Positions 13,071 through 20,210 of a DNA stretch of 27,770 bases are shown here, one piece after another (position 1 is the stretch's first letter; each line of letters starts with the position of its first letter). The translations under genes and the position numbers were made by a program. Source of the stretch: an uncultured Azohydromonas sp. (GTDB lineage Bacteria > Pseudomonadota > Gammaproteobacteria > Burkholderiales > Burkholderiaceae_C); NCBI RefSeq assembly GCF_937926365.1, contig NZ_CALAOH010000087.1, positions 1 to 27,770 of the forward strand. Direction: 5' to 3'. The notes under the pieces were generated by a model. That model did no database searches. It saw only the letters and a list, made by a program, of their open reading frames with translations, and was not told the DNA's origin.

Positions 13071-14048
13071 ATGAGCAGCAGCGTTGACATCGCCGTTGTC
13101 ATTCCCACTTACCGGCGCCCGGACCTGCTGCGCCGATGCCTGGAGGCGCTGCTGCAGCAGAGCCTGGACGCGGCGCTGTACGAGGTGCTGGTGGTCGATG
13201 ACGGGCGCAGCGAGGACACGCGCGCCGTGGTGGAGGAGTTGGCGGCGCGTCCCGGCGCACCGCAGCTGCGCTACCTGCAGCCCCAGGGCACGCGCGGACC
13301 GGCGGCGGCGCGCAACCGCGGCTGGCGCGCCACGCTGGCGCCGCTGGTGGCCTTCACCGACGACGACACCGTGCCCGACCGGCGCTGGCTGGAGGAAGGC
13401 CGCCGCGCCATGCGCCGCAAGCTCGCCGCGGCCAGCGGGCGCGTGGTGGTGCCGGTGCTGGGCCGGCCCACCGACCACGCGCGCATGACGCAGGGGCTGG
13501 AGACGGCCGAGTTCGTCACCGCCAACGCCTTCGTGCGCCGCAGCGCGCTGGAGCGGGTGGGGGGCTTCGACGAGCGCTTCAAACGCGCCTGGCGCGAGGA
13601 TTCCGACCTGCAGTTCATGCTGCTGGAGCACTGCGGCGAGGTGGGCCGGGCGTCGGAGGCCGTGGTGGTGCACCCGGTGCGCGAGGCGCGCTGGGGCATC
13701 TCGCTGTGGCAGCAGGAGAACGTCAGCTTCGACGCGCTGCTGTTCAAGAAGCATCCGCAGCTCTTCAAGTCCCGCATCCGCAGCCAGCCGCCCTGGCACT
13801 ACATCCTGATCGTGCTCAGCACCCTGGCGGCGCTGGGCCTGGCGCTGGCGGGGCAGGGCCTCGCGGCGCTGCTGGCGCTGCTGCTGGCGCTGGGCGGCAT
13901 TCTCAGCTTTGCCTTCAAGCGCCTGCGCGGCGCGTCGCTGGCGCCCTCGCACGTGGCCGAGATGCTGGTGACTTCCTTTGCCATTCCCTACCTCGCGGTG
14001 TACTGGCGCTTCGTCGGCGCCTGGCGTTTCCGCGTGTTCTTCATTTGA
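13071..14048 (+). CDS. GT2-family glycosyltransferase with C-terminal membrane segments
   Basis: A 325-residue GT-A enzyme. It opens with AVVIPTYRRPDLLRRCLEALL, then VVDDGRSED, the metal-binding DDD (97-99) in FTDDDTVPD, and ends its catalytic part with GGFDERFKRAWREDSDLQF. Residues about 243-282 form two hydrophobic stretches and 298-312 another, so the C-terminus is probably membrane-associated. GT2 enzymes of this kind transfer many sugars with inversion, and the specificity cannot be told. GGAGGA at 13055-13060 supports the ATG at 13071 rather than a TTG 18 bp upstream that would overlap the Shine-Dalgarno. A gap of 66 bp separates it from the carbamoyltransferase gene and 10 bp from the next gene. 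Confidence 0.92.
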   Translation: MSSSVDIAVVIPTYRRPDLLRRCLEALLQQSLDAALYEVLVVDDGRSEDTRAVVEELAARPGAPQLRYLQPQGTRGPAAARNRGWRATLAPLVAFTDDDTVPDRRWLEEGRRAMRRKLAAASGRVVVPVLGRPTDHARMTQGLETAEFVTANAFVRRSALERVGGFDERFKRAWREDSDLQFMLLEHCGEVGRASEAVVVHPVREARWGISLWQQENVSFDALLFKKHPQLFKSRIRSQPPWHYILIVLSTLAALGLALAGQGLAALLALLLALGGILSFAFKRLRGASLAPSHVAEMLVTSFAIPYLAVYWRFVGAWRFRVFFI

Positions 14049-14058
14049 CGAGGGTGAC

Positions 14059-15198
14059 ATGCCGACTCCCATTCCCGCTTCCCGACGGGATCAACACCTG
14101 CACGGGCTGGCCGTGCCCGCCGCCGAAGGGCCCCTGCGCCGCATCGGCGTGTTCCGGGCGCTGATGCTCGGCGACGTGCTGTGCGCCGTGCCGGCGCTGC
14201 GCGCGCTGCGCGCGGCGCATCCGCAGGCCGAGATCACCTTCATCGGCCTGCCCTGGGCGCGCGACCTGATGCAGCGGCTGCCGATGGTGGACCGCTTCAT
14301 CGACTTCCCCGGCTTCCCCGGCCTGCCCGAGGCCGGCGTGGACCAGGGCAACGTGCCCGAGTTCCTGCGCCAGATGCAGGCCGAGCAGTTCGACCTGCTG
14401 CTGCAGATGCACGGCAGCGGGCGCATCGTCAACCCGCTGATTGCCGCCTGCGGCGCGCGGCGCTCGGCGGGCTTCTACGAGCCCGGCGCCTTCTGTCCGC
14501 AGCCCGAGCTCTACACCGCCTGGCCCACCGAGGGGCACGAGGTGCAGCGGCTGTTGCGGCTGCTGGACCATCTGGGCGTGGCGCGCCAGGGCGAGGAGCT
14601 GGAGTTTCCGCTCAAGCCGCAGGACTTCAGCGAGCTGCAGGCCGTGTGGGCCGAGGCCGCCAGCGACACGCCTTACGTGTGCGTGCACGTCGGCGCGCGG
14701 TTTCCCAGCCGGCGCTGGCCGGTGCAGCGCTTTGCCGAGGTGGCGGACCGGCTCGCGCGCCAGGGCTACACGGTGGTGCTCACCGGCAGCAGCGGCGAGG
14801 CGCCGCTGGTGGCCGAAGCGCAGTCGCTGATGAAGCAGCCCAGCGTCAATCTCGCCGGCCGCACCACGCTGTGGACGCTGGGTGCGCTGGTGGCCAAGGC
14901 GCGGCTGCTGCTGTGCAACGACACGGGCATCTCGCACATCGCCGCGGCGCTGGCCACGCCCAGCGTGGTGGTGGCCAGCGGCTCGGAGGTCTCGCGCTGG
15001 CGCCCGCTGGGCCGCGGCTCGCACCAGGTGCTGTGGCAGGCCATGGAGTGCCGGCCCTGCCACCACATGAGTTGTCCCATCGGCCATGCCTGCGCGCTGG
15101 CCATCGGCCCGGCCGAGGTCTCCGCCGCCTGCGAAGGCCGCCTGGCCGCCACCATGGACCAGCCACGGCCCAGCTTCGTGCCGCTGAGCTACAGCTGA
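14059..15198 (+). CDS. GT9 heptosyltransferase-like glycosyltransferase (second copy)
   Basis: A 379-residue GT9 enzyme. After about 28 extra N-terminal residues come the family features: FRALMLGDVLCAVPALRAL, HVGARFPSRRWPVQRFAEV and CNDTGISHIAAAL. Near the end a Cys/His cluster (CRPCHHMSCPIGHAC) parallels the one in the first GT9. The two are clearly different in sequence and not a recent duplication. Both should use ADP-heptose-like donors, and with the convergent heptose-synthesis operon this predicts at least two heptose additions or two distinct linkages. The ATG at 14059 is preceded by GAGGG. The stop overlaps the next start by one base (TGATG). Confidence 0.9.
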   Translation: MPTPIPASRRDQHLHGLAVPAAEGPLRRIGVFRALMLGDVLCAVPALRALRAAHPQAEITFIGLPWARDLMQRLPMVDRFIDFPGFPGLPEAGVDQGNVPEFLRQMQAEQFDLLLQMHGSGRIVNPLIAACGARRSAGFYEPGAFCPQPELYTAWPTEGHEVQRLLRLLDHLGVARQGEELEFPLKPQDFSELQAVWAEAASDTPYVCVHVGARFPSRRWPVQRFAEVADRLARQGYTVVLTGSSGEAPLVAEAQSLMKQPSVNLAGRTTLWTLGALVAKARLLLCNDTGISHIAAALATPSVVVASGSEVSRWRPLGRGSHQVLWQAMECRPCHHMSCPIGHACALAIGPAEVSAACEGRLAATMDQPRPSFVPLSYS

Positions 15199-16202
15199 TG
15201 CCCATGCCCGAACGCTCCACCGCTTCCAGCCCGTCCCGCCGCCTGCGCGTGCTCACCTGGCACGTGCATGGCAACTACCTCTACTACCTGAGCCAGGCGC
15301 CGCACGACTTCTACCTGCTCACGCTGCCCGGCAACCCGCCGGGGCATGCCGGCCGGGTGGGGACGCTGCCTTGGGGCGACAACGTGCGCGAGGCGCCCGC
15401 GGACCGGCTGGCGCGGATGGAGTTCGATTGCGTGCTCTACCAGTCGCGCGCCGCCTTCGAGGAGGATCGGCCGCGGCTGCTCACGCCCGCGCAGCGCGCG
15501 CTGCCCGCGCTGTACCTGGAGCACGACCCGCCGCAGCAGCACCCCACCAACACCCGGCACTGGGCCAGCGAGGTGGAGGGCGTGCACCTGGTTCACTGCA
15601 CGCCGTTCAACGCGCTGATGTGGGACAGCGGCGAGGCGCCGGTGAGCGTGGTCGAGCACGGCATCAAGCTCCCTGAGGGCGCGAGGCACGTGGGCGACAA
15701 GGCCGAGGGGCTGGTGGTGGTGAACAACCTGCGCAAGCGCGGGCGCCGGCTGGGGCTGGACGTGTTCGAGCAGGTCCGGGCCCGGGTGCCGCTGGCGCTG
15801 GTGGGCATGGACGCCGCGTCCGTGGGCGGGCTGGGCGAGGTGCCGAACCTGGATCTGCCGGGGTTCATGGCGCGCTACCGCTTCTTCTTCAACCCGATCC
15901 GCTACACCAGCCTGGGCCTGTCGGTGCTGGAGGCCATGGGCATCGGCATGCCGGTGGTGGCGCTGGCAACCACCGAGCTGCCCAGCGTCATCGTCAACGG
16001 CGTCAACGGCTATGCCGACACGCGCATCGACCGCCTGGTGGAGGTGATGCACGAGCTGCTGCGCGACCCGGCGCTGGCGCGGCGCTGGGGCGACGCGGCG
16101 CAGCGCACGGTGCAAGAGCGCTTCGGCATCGAGCGCTTCGCGGCGGACTGGGACCGGGTGCTGAGGGCGGCCGTGGGGGAGCGGACCAGAGAGGGCGGTT
16201 GA
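15198..16202 (+). CDS. GT4-like glycosyltransferase, last gene of the glycan operon
   Basis: A 334-residue GT-B-type enzyme with an unusual, short N-terminal domain starting LRVLTWHVHGNYLYYLSQ. The acceptor half contains LYLEHDPPQQHPTN and VHCTPFNALMW. The C-terminal half has VNNLRKRGRRLGLDVFE, FFFNPIRYTSLGLSVLEAMG and ELPSVIVNGVNGY. The E-x7-E motif is only half present: the second Glu (LEAMG) is there but the first position is Thr/Ser. Variation at that position occurs in some active GT4 relatives, so this is noted and not taken as inactivation. It ends the seven-gene operon. The following 60 bp up to the convergent gmhA stop contain half of a REP-like element. Confidence 0.8.
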   Translation: MPMPERSTASSPSRRLRVLTWHVHGNYLYYLSQAPHDFYLLTLPGNPPGHAGRVGTLPWGDNVREAPADRLARMEFDCVLYQSRAAFEEDRPRLLTPAQRALPALYLEHDPPQQHPTNTRHWASEVEGVHLVHCTPFNALMWDSGEAPVSVVEHGIKLPEGARHVGDKAEGLVVVNNLRKRGRRLGLDVFEQVRARVPLALVGMDAASVGGLGEVPNLDLPGFMARYRFFFNPIRYTSLGLSVLEAMGIGMPVVALATTELPSVIVNGVNGYADTRIDRLVEVMHELLRDPALARRWGDAAQRTVQERFGIERFAADWDRVLRAAVGERTREGG

Positions 16203-16238
16203 ACGTTTGGCGCAGGCGGATCGGCTTCGCCTACTGCC

Positions 16239-16258
16239 TCGTCACTCCCGCGAAGGCG
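16239..16258. repeat. Truncated REP-like element (one arm)
   Basis: TCGTCACTCCCGCGAAGGCG closely matches the left arm and loop of the hairpin at 25253-25282, but the right arm is replaced by CACCTCACC next to the gmhA stop codon. It lies in the 60-bp convergent gap, so it looks like a decayed copy. Confidence 0.5.
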
Positions 16259-16262
16259 CACC

Positions 16263-16913
16263 TCACCCCAACCCCAATCCTTCCTCCACCAGCGCACACA
16301 AGCTGTGCCCGATGAAGATGTGCGCCTCCTGGATGCGCGCCGTGGACTGCCCCGGCACGATCACCGGCACGTCGCTGAGCGCGGCCAGCGGGCCGCCGTC
16401 GCGGCCCAGCAGGCCGATGGTGCGGATGCCCAGCGTGCGCGCCGCCGCGAAGGCGCGCAGCAGGTTGGGGGACTTGCCCGAGGTCGAGATGCCCACCAGG
16501 CAATCGCCCGCGCGGCCCAGCGCCAGCACCTGGCGCTCGAACACCTGGTCGAAGTCGTAGTCGTTGGCGATGCAGGTCAGCGCCGAGGTGTCGGTGGTCA
16601 GCGCCAGCGCCGCCAGCGCGCGGCGCTCGCGCACGAAGCGGCCCGTGAGCTCCGCCGCCAGGTGCTGGCTGTCCGCGGCGGAGCCGCCGTTGCCGCAGAA
16701 CATGAGCTTCTGGCCCGCCTCCAGCGCCCGCACCATCACGGCCGCCGCCTGCGCCACGGCGCCTTCCAGCGCCTGCAGCTGCCCGAACAGCGAACGGTGC
16801 TCGCGCAGCGCGCGCTGGTACAGCCCGACCGAAGTCGGCAGGGACGGCACCGCGCCGTCCAGCCACGTCACCGCCGCGCCTTGCGCCTGCGGCACCTTGA
16901 TCAGCACGCCCAT
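16263..16913 (-). CDS. gmhA: Sedoheptulose-7-phosphate isomerase
   Basis: A 216-residue SIS-domain isomerase that converts sedoheptulose 7-phosphate into D-glycero-D-manno-heptose 7-phosphate, the first step of ADP-heptose synthesis. Visible motifs are CGNGGSAADSQHLAAELTGRF, ISTSGKSPN and RIQEAHIFIGHSLCALVE. His84, Glu88, Gln195 and His203 have the spacing of the zinc and catalytic residues known from Burkholderia GmhA. The N-terminus is about 20 residues longer than usual. I kept the ATG at 16913 because AAGGAG lies six bases upstream. It is the last gene of the hldC-gmhB-hldA-gmhA operon; the hldA stop is separated from its start by a single base. Confidence 0.95.
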   Translation of the reverse strand: MGVLIKVPQAQGAAVTWLDGAVPSLPTSVGLYQRALREHRSLFGQLQALEGAVAQAAAVMVRALEAGQKLMFCGNGGSAADSQHLAAELTGRFVRERRALAALALTTDTSALTCIANDYDFDQVFERQVLALGRAGDCLVGISTSGKSPNLLRAFAAARTLGIRTIGLLGRDGGPLAALSDVPVIVPGQSTARIQEAHIFIGHSLCALVEEGLGLG

Positions 16914-16914
16914 G

Positions 16915-17862
16915 TCAGGCTCCTTGGTTGTCGATGGTTGATGGGGGCGGCGCCGCGTCCAGGCCGAGCTCCTGGCTGCTGACGCTCGCCGTGCCGAACT
17001 TGCCCACCACGATGCCCGCGGCCTTGTTGGCCCAGCGCACCGCCTCTTCCAGCCCGATGCCGCGGCTGAGCGTGTGCGCCAGCGTGGCCAGCACCGTGTC
17101 GCCGGCACCGCTGACGTCGTAGACCTCGCGCACCTGCGTGGGCAGGCGCAGGCAGGGTTTCAGATGCGAGCACAGCGTCATGCCTTGCTCGCCCAGCGTC
17201 ACCAGCAGGTGCTCCAGCTGCAGCTGGCCGCGCAGCTCGTGCGCCTTGTGCAGCAGCTGCGCCTCGTCCTTCCAGCCGCCCATGACGGCGCGCAGCTCCG
17301 CGGCGTTGGGCTTCAACAGCCACGCGCCGCGGTAGCGCTCGAAGTCCAGGCCCTTGGGGTCCACCAGCACGCGGCAGCCGTGGCGCCGCGCCGCGGCGAT
17401 CAGCTCGGCGCAGTGTCCCAGGCTGCCCTTGGCGTAGTCCGACAGCAGCACCCACTCGTGCTGCGGCATCAGCGCGATGGCGCGTTCCGTGAGCGCGCGC
17501 ACGCAGCGCGCCGGCGGGGGTGCCTCGAAATCGATGCGCAGCAGCTGCTGGTGGCGGCACACCGAGCGGATCTTCTGGACCGTCTGCACCGCCGGGTCAC
17601 GCACCGGGTCGAAGCCGATGCCGGCCCGCGCCATCAGCCCGGAGAGCTGCGCGCCGGCCTCGTCCTCGCCCACCAGCGACAGCAGCCGCACCTCGCTGCC
17701 CAGCGCCACCAGGTTGAGCGCGACGTTGGCGGCGCCGCCGGCGCGCTGCGTCTCGCGCTGCACCTGCAGCACCGGCACCGGCGCCTCGGGCGAGATGCGG
17801 TCCACCGCGCCTTCCCAGTAGCGGTCGAGCATGCAGTCGCCGATGACCAGGATCGGCTTCAT
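16915..17862 (-). CDS. hldA: D-glycero-beta-D-manno-heptose-7-phosphate kinase
   Basis: A 315-residue PfkB-family (ribokinase-fold) kinase that phosphorylates heptose 7-phosphate at position 1. The N-terminal signature is VIGDCMLDRYWEG, followed by RISPEAPVPVLQV and GGAANVALNL. The ATP-site motif is YDVSGAGDTVLATLAH with catalytic Asp255. It corresponds to the N-terminal half of E. coli HldE; here kinase and nucleotidyltransferase are separate genes, as in Burkholderia and Neisseria. The ATG at 17862 overlaps the gmhB stop by 4 bp, so the two are coupled. The C-terminal 20 residues are divergent. Confidence 0.95.
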   Translation of the reverse strand: MKPILVIGDCMLDRYWEGAVDRISPEAPVPVLQVQRETQRAGGAANVALNLVALGSEVRLLSLVGEDEAGAQLSGLMARAGIGFDPVRDPAVQTVQKIRSVCRHQQLLRIDFEAPPPARCVRALTERAIALMPQHEWVLLSDYAKGSLGHCAELIAAARRHGCRVLVDPKGLDFERYRGAWLLKPNAAELRAVMGGWKDEAQLLHKAHELRGQLQLEHLLVTLGEQGMTLCSHLKPCLRLPTQVREVYDVSGAGDTVLATLAHTLSRGIGLEEAVRWANKAAGIVVGKFGTASVSSQELGLDAAPPPSTIDNQGA

Positions 17863-18431
17863 CGCAGCACCGCCTTCGCGCAGTCCAGCAGGCTGGCGAA
17901 GGCGCCGTCCGCGCCCGCGGCCCGCGCCTCCTCCTCGCCGCCGATGAGGAAGCAGCGTCCCACGCCCGCGGCGCGCCCGGCGGCGACGTCGCTGCCGCGG
18001 TCGCCCGCCAGCAGCGAGGCCGCCAGATCCAGGTTCAGCTCCGACGCCGCGCGCAGGATCAGCCCTGGCGCCGGCTTGCGGCAGTCGCAGTCCAGCCGCC
18101 ACTGCGCCAGCGCAGCCTCGGGATGGTGCGGGCAGTGGTAGATGCCGCCCAGCGCCACACCCGCCGGCCGCAGCAGCGCGCGCAGGTGCTCGCTCAGCGC
18201 GTGGTGCTGCGCCTCGGTGTAGTAGCCGCGCGCGATGCCGGACTGGTTCGTCACCACCACCAGCACGTACTCGCGCGCGAGCAGCTGCAGCGCCTGCACC
18301 ACGCCGGGCAGGAGCTGGAAGTCCTCGGCGCGGTGCACGTAGCCGCGGTCCTCGTTGAGCACGCCGTCGCGGTCCAGGAACGCCGCCGGGCGCGGCGCGG
18401 CGCCGGTTCGCCGGGGCGGTGCCCCGCTCAC
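17859..18431 (-). CDS. gmhB: D-glycero-beta-D-manno-heptose-1,7-bisphosphate 7-phosphatase
   Basis: A 190-residue HAD-IIIA phosphatase that removes the 7-phosphate between the kinase and the nucleotidyltransferase steps. Motif I is FLDRDGVLNEDRGYV (Asp20, Asp22), motif II is VVTNQSGIARGYY, and CDCRKPAPG follows. The zinc ligands are Cys100, His102, Cys115 and Cys117, and GDRGSD is motif IV. The DRDGVLN and GYY signatures are those of true GmhB, unlike the DKDGTLI of the paralogue at 9344. There is no suitable ATG. The GTG at 18431 overlaps the hldC stop (GTGA), which fits operon layout and gives the normal family length. Confidence 0.93.
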   Translation of the reverse strand: MSGAPPRRTGAAPRPAAFLDRDGVLNEDRGYVHRAEDFQLLPGVVQALQLLAREYVLVVVTNQSGIARGYYTEAQHHALSEHLRALLRPAGVALGGIYHCPHHPEAALAQWRLDCDCRKPAPGLILRAASELNLDLAASLLAGDRGSDVAAGRAAGVGRCFLIGGEEEARAAGADGAFASLLDCAKAVLR

Positions 18432-19021
18432 GGCGCGGCCCTCATGCGCTGCACCAGTGCCGTGGTGGATCGTCCCGCCAGGTAGGGCAGCGCCAGCGCG
18501 CGGCCGCCCCAGCGCGCCATCAGCGCGGCCTCGGGCAGGCACTGCACGTCGTAGTCGCCGCCCTTGACGTAGATCTCCGGCCGCAGCGCCTCCAGCAGCG
18601 CCAGTGGCGTGCTCTCCTCGAACACCACCACCATCGACACGCATTCCAGCGCCGCCAGCACGCAGGCACGGTCGGCTTCCGGGTTCAGCGGGCGCTCCGG
18701 CCCCTTGTGCAGGGCACGCACCGAGGCGTCGCTGTTGAGGCCGACGATCAGCGAGCCGCCCAGCGCGCGGGCCCGCTGCAGGCACTCCACGTGGCCGCGA
18801 TGCAGCAGGTCGAACACGCCGTTGGTGAATACTCGCGGGCCCGGCAGCCCGGCAGCCTGCGACACGGCCTGTGCGCGGGCACATATTTTGGGTGACAGCG
18901 CAACTTCCTGGGCTACCCCGGAAGCTTCCCGGGTGGGGAAGAGGACGGCTGCGGTATTGACAGCCTCGTGGGAGATGGCGAAGGAGGAAGCGGCAGGCGG
19001 GGAGGTGAGGGGAGTCTGCAC
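18428..19021 (-). CDS. hldC: D-glycero-beta-D-manno-heptose-1-phosphate adenylyltransferase
   Basis: A cytidylyltransferase-fold enzyme that makes ADP-heptose from heptose 1-phosphate and ATP; equals RfaE domain II. The core is VFTNGVFDLLHRGHVECL with the H-x-G-H motif (His74, His77 in this numbering). GLNSDASVRALKGP-type residues follow (here LNSDASVRALHKGPERPLN), then YVKGGDYD and RSTTALVQRMR near the end. The start is uncertain. The longest frame opens at a GTG at 19021 with no Shine-Dalgarno and gives 197 residues, whereas the family is about 160. A CTG at 18898 with AGGAAG five bases upstream would give 156 residues beginning at the conserved region. It heads the minus-strand heptose operon; a promoter is expected between 18900 and 19068. 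Confidence 0.9.
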   Translation of the reverse strand: MQTPLTSPPAASSFAISHEAVNTAAVLFPTREASGVAQEVALSPKICARAQAVSQAAGLPGPRVFTNGVFDLLHRGHVECLQRARALGGSLIVGLNSDASVRALHKGPERPLNPEADRACVLAALECVSMVVVFEESTPLALLEALRPEIYVKGGDYDVQCLPEAALMARWGGRALALPYLAGRSTTALVQRMRAAP

Positions 19022-19068
19022 TTCGGATGGGACAGCGGGAACGCTCCGCTAAGGCAAGGCGTGTGCCT

Positions 19069-20196
19069 TCAGCGCGCGGCGGCCGAGACCCCGGAAGTTG
19101 CGGGAGAAACCATCATGGCACGCCGGCCGCGCGGTTGCCGGCCTTCGCCGCGCGGATGCTCCAGGAAGCGCAGCAGCCGCCACTCGTCGGCCTGCAGCCC
19201 GCCATGGGCGCGCACCGACTCGCCCAGGCGCCGGCACAGCGTGACGGCGGCCTGCTCGTCCTCGGCCAGCGCGAGCACGGCCGGATGCACGTAAGCCTTG
19301 CGGCAGACGGCGGGCGTGTTGCCCAGCCTGCGCGCCACCTCGGTGATCACCGGGGTCAGCCTGGGTGCGCCTTCGCACTCGCGGCAGGCCACGCGCATCA
19401 GCTCCAGCGCCTGCACGCTGCCGTGCCAGGTGCGGAAGTCCTTGGCCGTGAAGCGCTTGCCCGCGGCCTCTTCCAGGTAGTCGTTGACCTCGGCCGATCC
19501 CACGGCATGGGTCTCGCCGTCCTCGCCCACGTAATGGAACAGCTCCTGGCCGGGCAGCTGCTGGCAGCGGCGCACCACGCGCGCCACCTGCGGGTCGTCC
19601 AGCGCCACCTCGTGCAGCACGCCGTGCTTGCCGCGAAAGCGCAGTTTCAACTGGCTGCCGCGCAGCCCGGCATGGCGGCGGCGCAGCGTGGTCAGGCCGT
19701 AGGAGCGGTTGCCGCGCGCGTACTCGTCGTTGCCCACGCGCATGACGGTGGTGTCGAGCAGTCGCACGAGGGTGGCGAGCACCAGCGTGCGCGAGGGGCC
19801 GGCGCGGGTGCTGGCCTTGAGGTCCGCCGCCACGCGGGCGCGGATGCGCGGCAGCGCCAGGCCGAACTCGCGCAGGCGCTCGAACTTGTGGTCCTCGCGG
19901 TGGGCGCGGAAGTCGGGGTGGTAGCGGTACTGCTTGCGCCCGCGTGCGTCGCGCCCGGTGGCCTGCAGGTGCCCGTTGGGCCGCGGGCAGATCCACACCT
20001 CGGTGTAGGCCGGCGGGATGGCGAGCTTGCGGATCCGCTGCAGCCGTGCCTCGTCGGTGACTTCGCGCCCCTGCGGATCGAAGTAGGCGAAGGCACCGTC
20101 GCGGCGCTCGCGCCGCAGCCCGGGTAGGGTGTCGCTCACCCAGACCAGCCCCGCGGGCAGCGGCTCGTCGGGCGGCTGCTGCGGCAGGGCGGACAT
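19069..20196 (-). CDS. Type IB DNA topoisomerase (poxvirus/bacterial type)
   Basis: A 375-residue topoisomerase that relaxes supercoils by nicking one strand through a 3'-phosphotyrosine. The N-terminal domain contains IPPAYTEVWICPRPNGHLQA and GRKQYRYHP. The catalytic domain has MRVGNDEYARGNRSYGLTTL (Arg153), KLRFRGKHG (Lys190), KDFRTWHGSV (Arg255, His258) and the nucleophile Tyr302 in CRKAYVHPAVL. All active-site residues are present, so it should be active. Bacterial TopIB is an accessory, non-essential enzyme found patchily. Here it sits among stress-type genes, not in a replication locus. Its start at the ATG at 20196 has a GAGG upstream. The gap to hldC is 47 bp, so read-through into the heptose operon is possible. 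Confidence 0.95.
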   Translation of the reverse strand: MSALPQQPPDEPLPAGLVWVSDTLPGLRRERRDGAFAYFDPQGREVTDEARLQRIRKLAIPPAYTEVWICPRPNGHLQATGRDARGRKQYRYHPDFRAHREDHKFERLREFGLALPRIRARVAADLKASTRAGPSRTLVLATLVRLLDTTVMRVGNDEYARGNRSYGLTTLRRRHAGLRGSQLKLRFRGKHGVLHEVALDDPQVARVVRRCQQLPGQELFHYVGEDGETHAVGSAEVNDYLEEAAGKRFTAKDFRTWHGSVQALELMRVACRECEGAPRLTPVITEVARRLGNTPAVCRKAYVHPAVLALAEDEQAAVTLCRRLGESVRAHGGLQADEWRLLRFLEHPRGEGRQPRGRRAMMVSPATSGVSAAAR

Positions 20197-20210
20197 GGCG
20201 GGCGCCTCGT

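Noticed and set aside
14181..15197. Long upstream extension of the last GT4-like gene
   Set aside because: It lies wholly inside the second GT9 gene in another frame. The ATG at 15198 overlapping the GT9 stop is the natural start.
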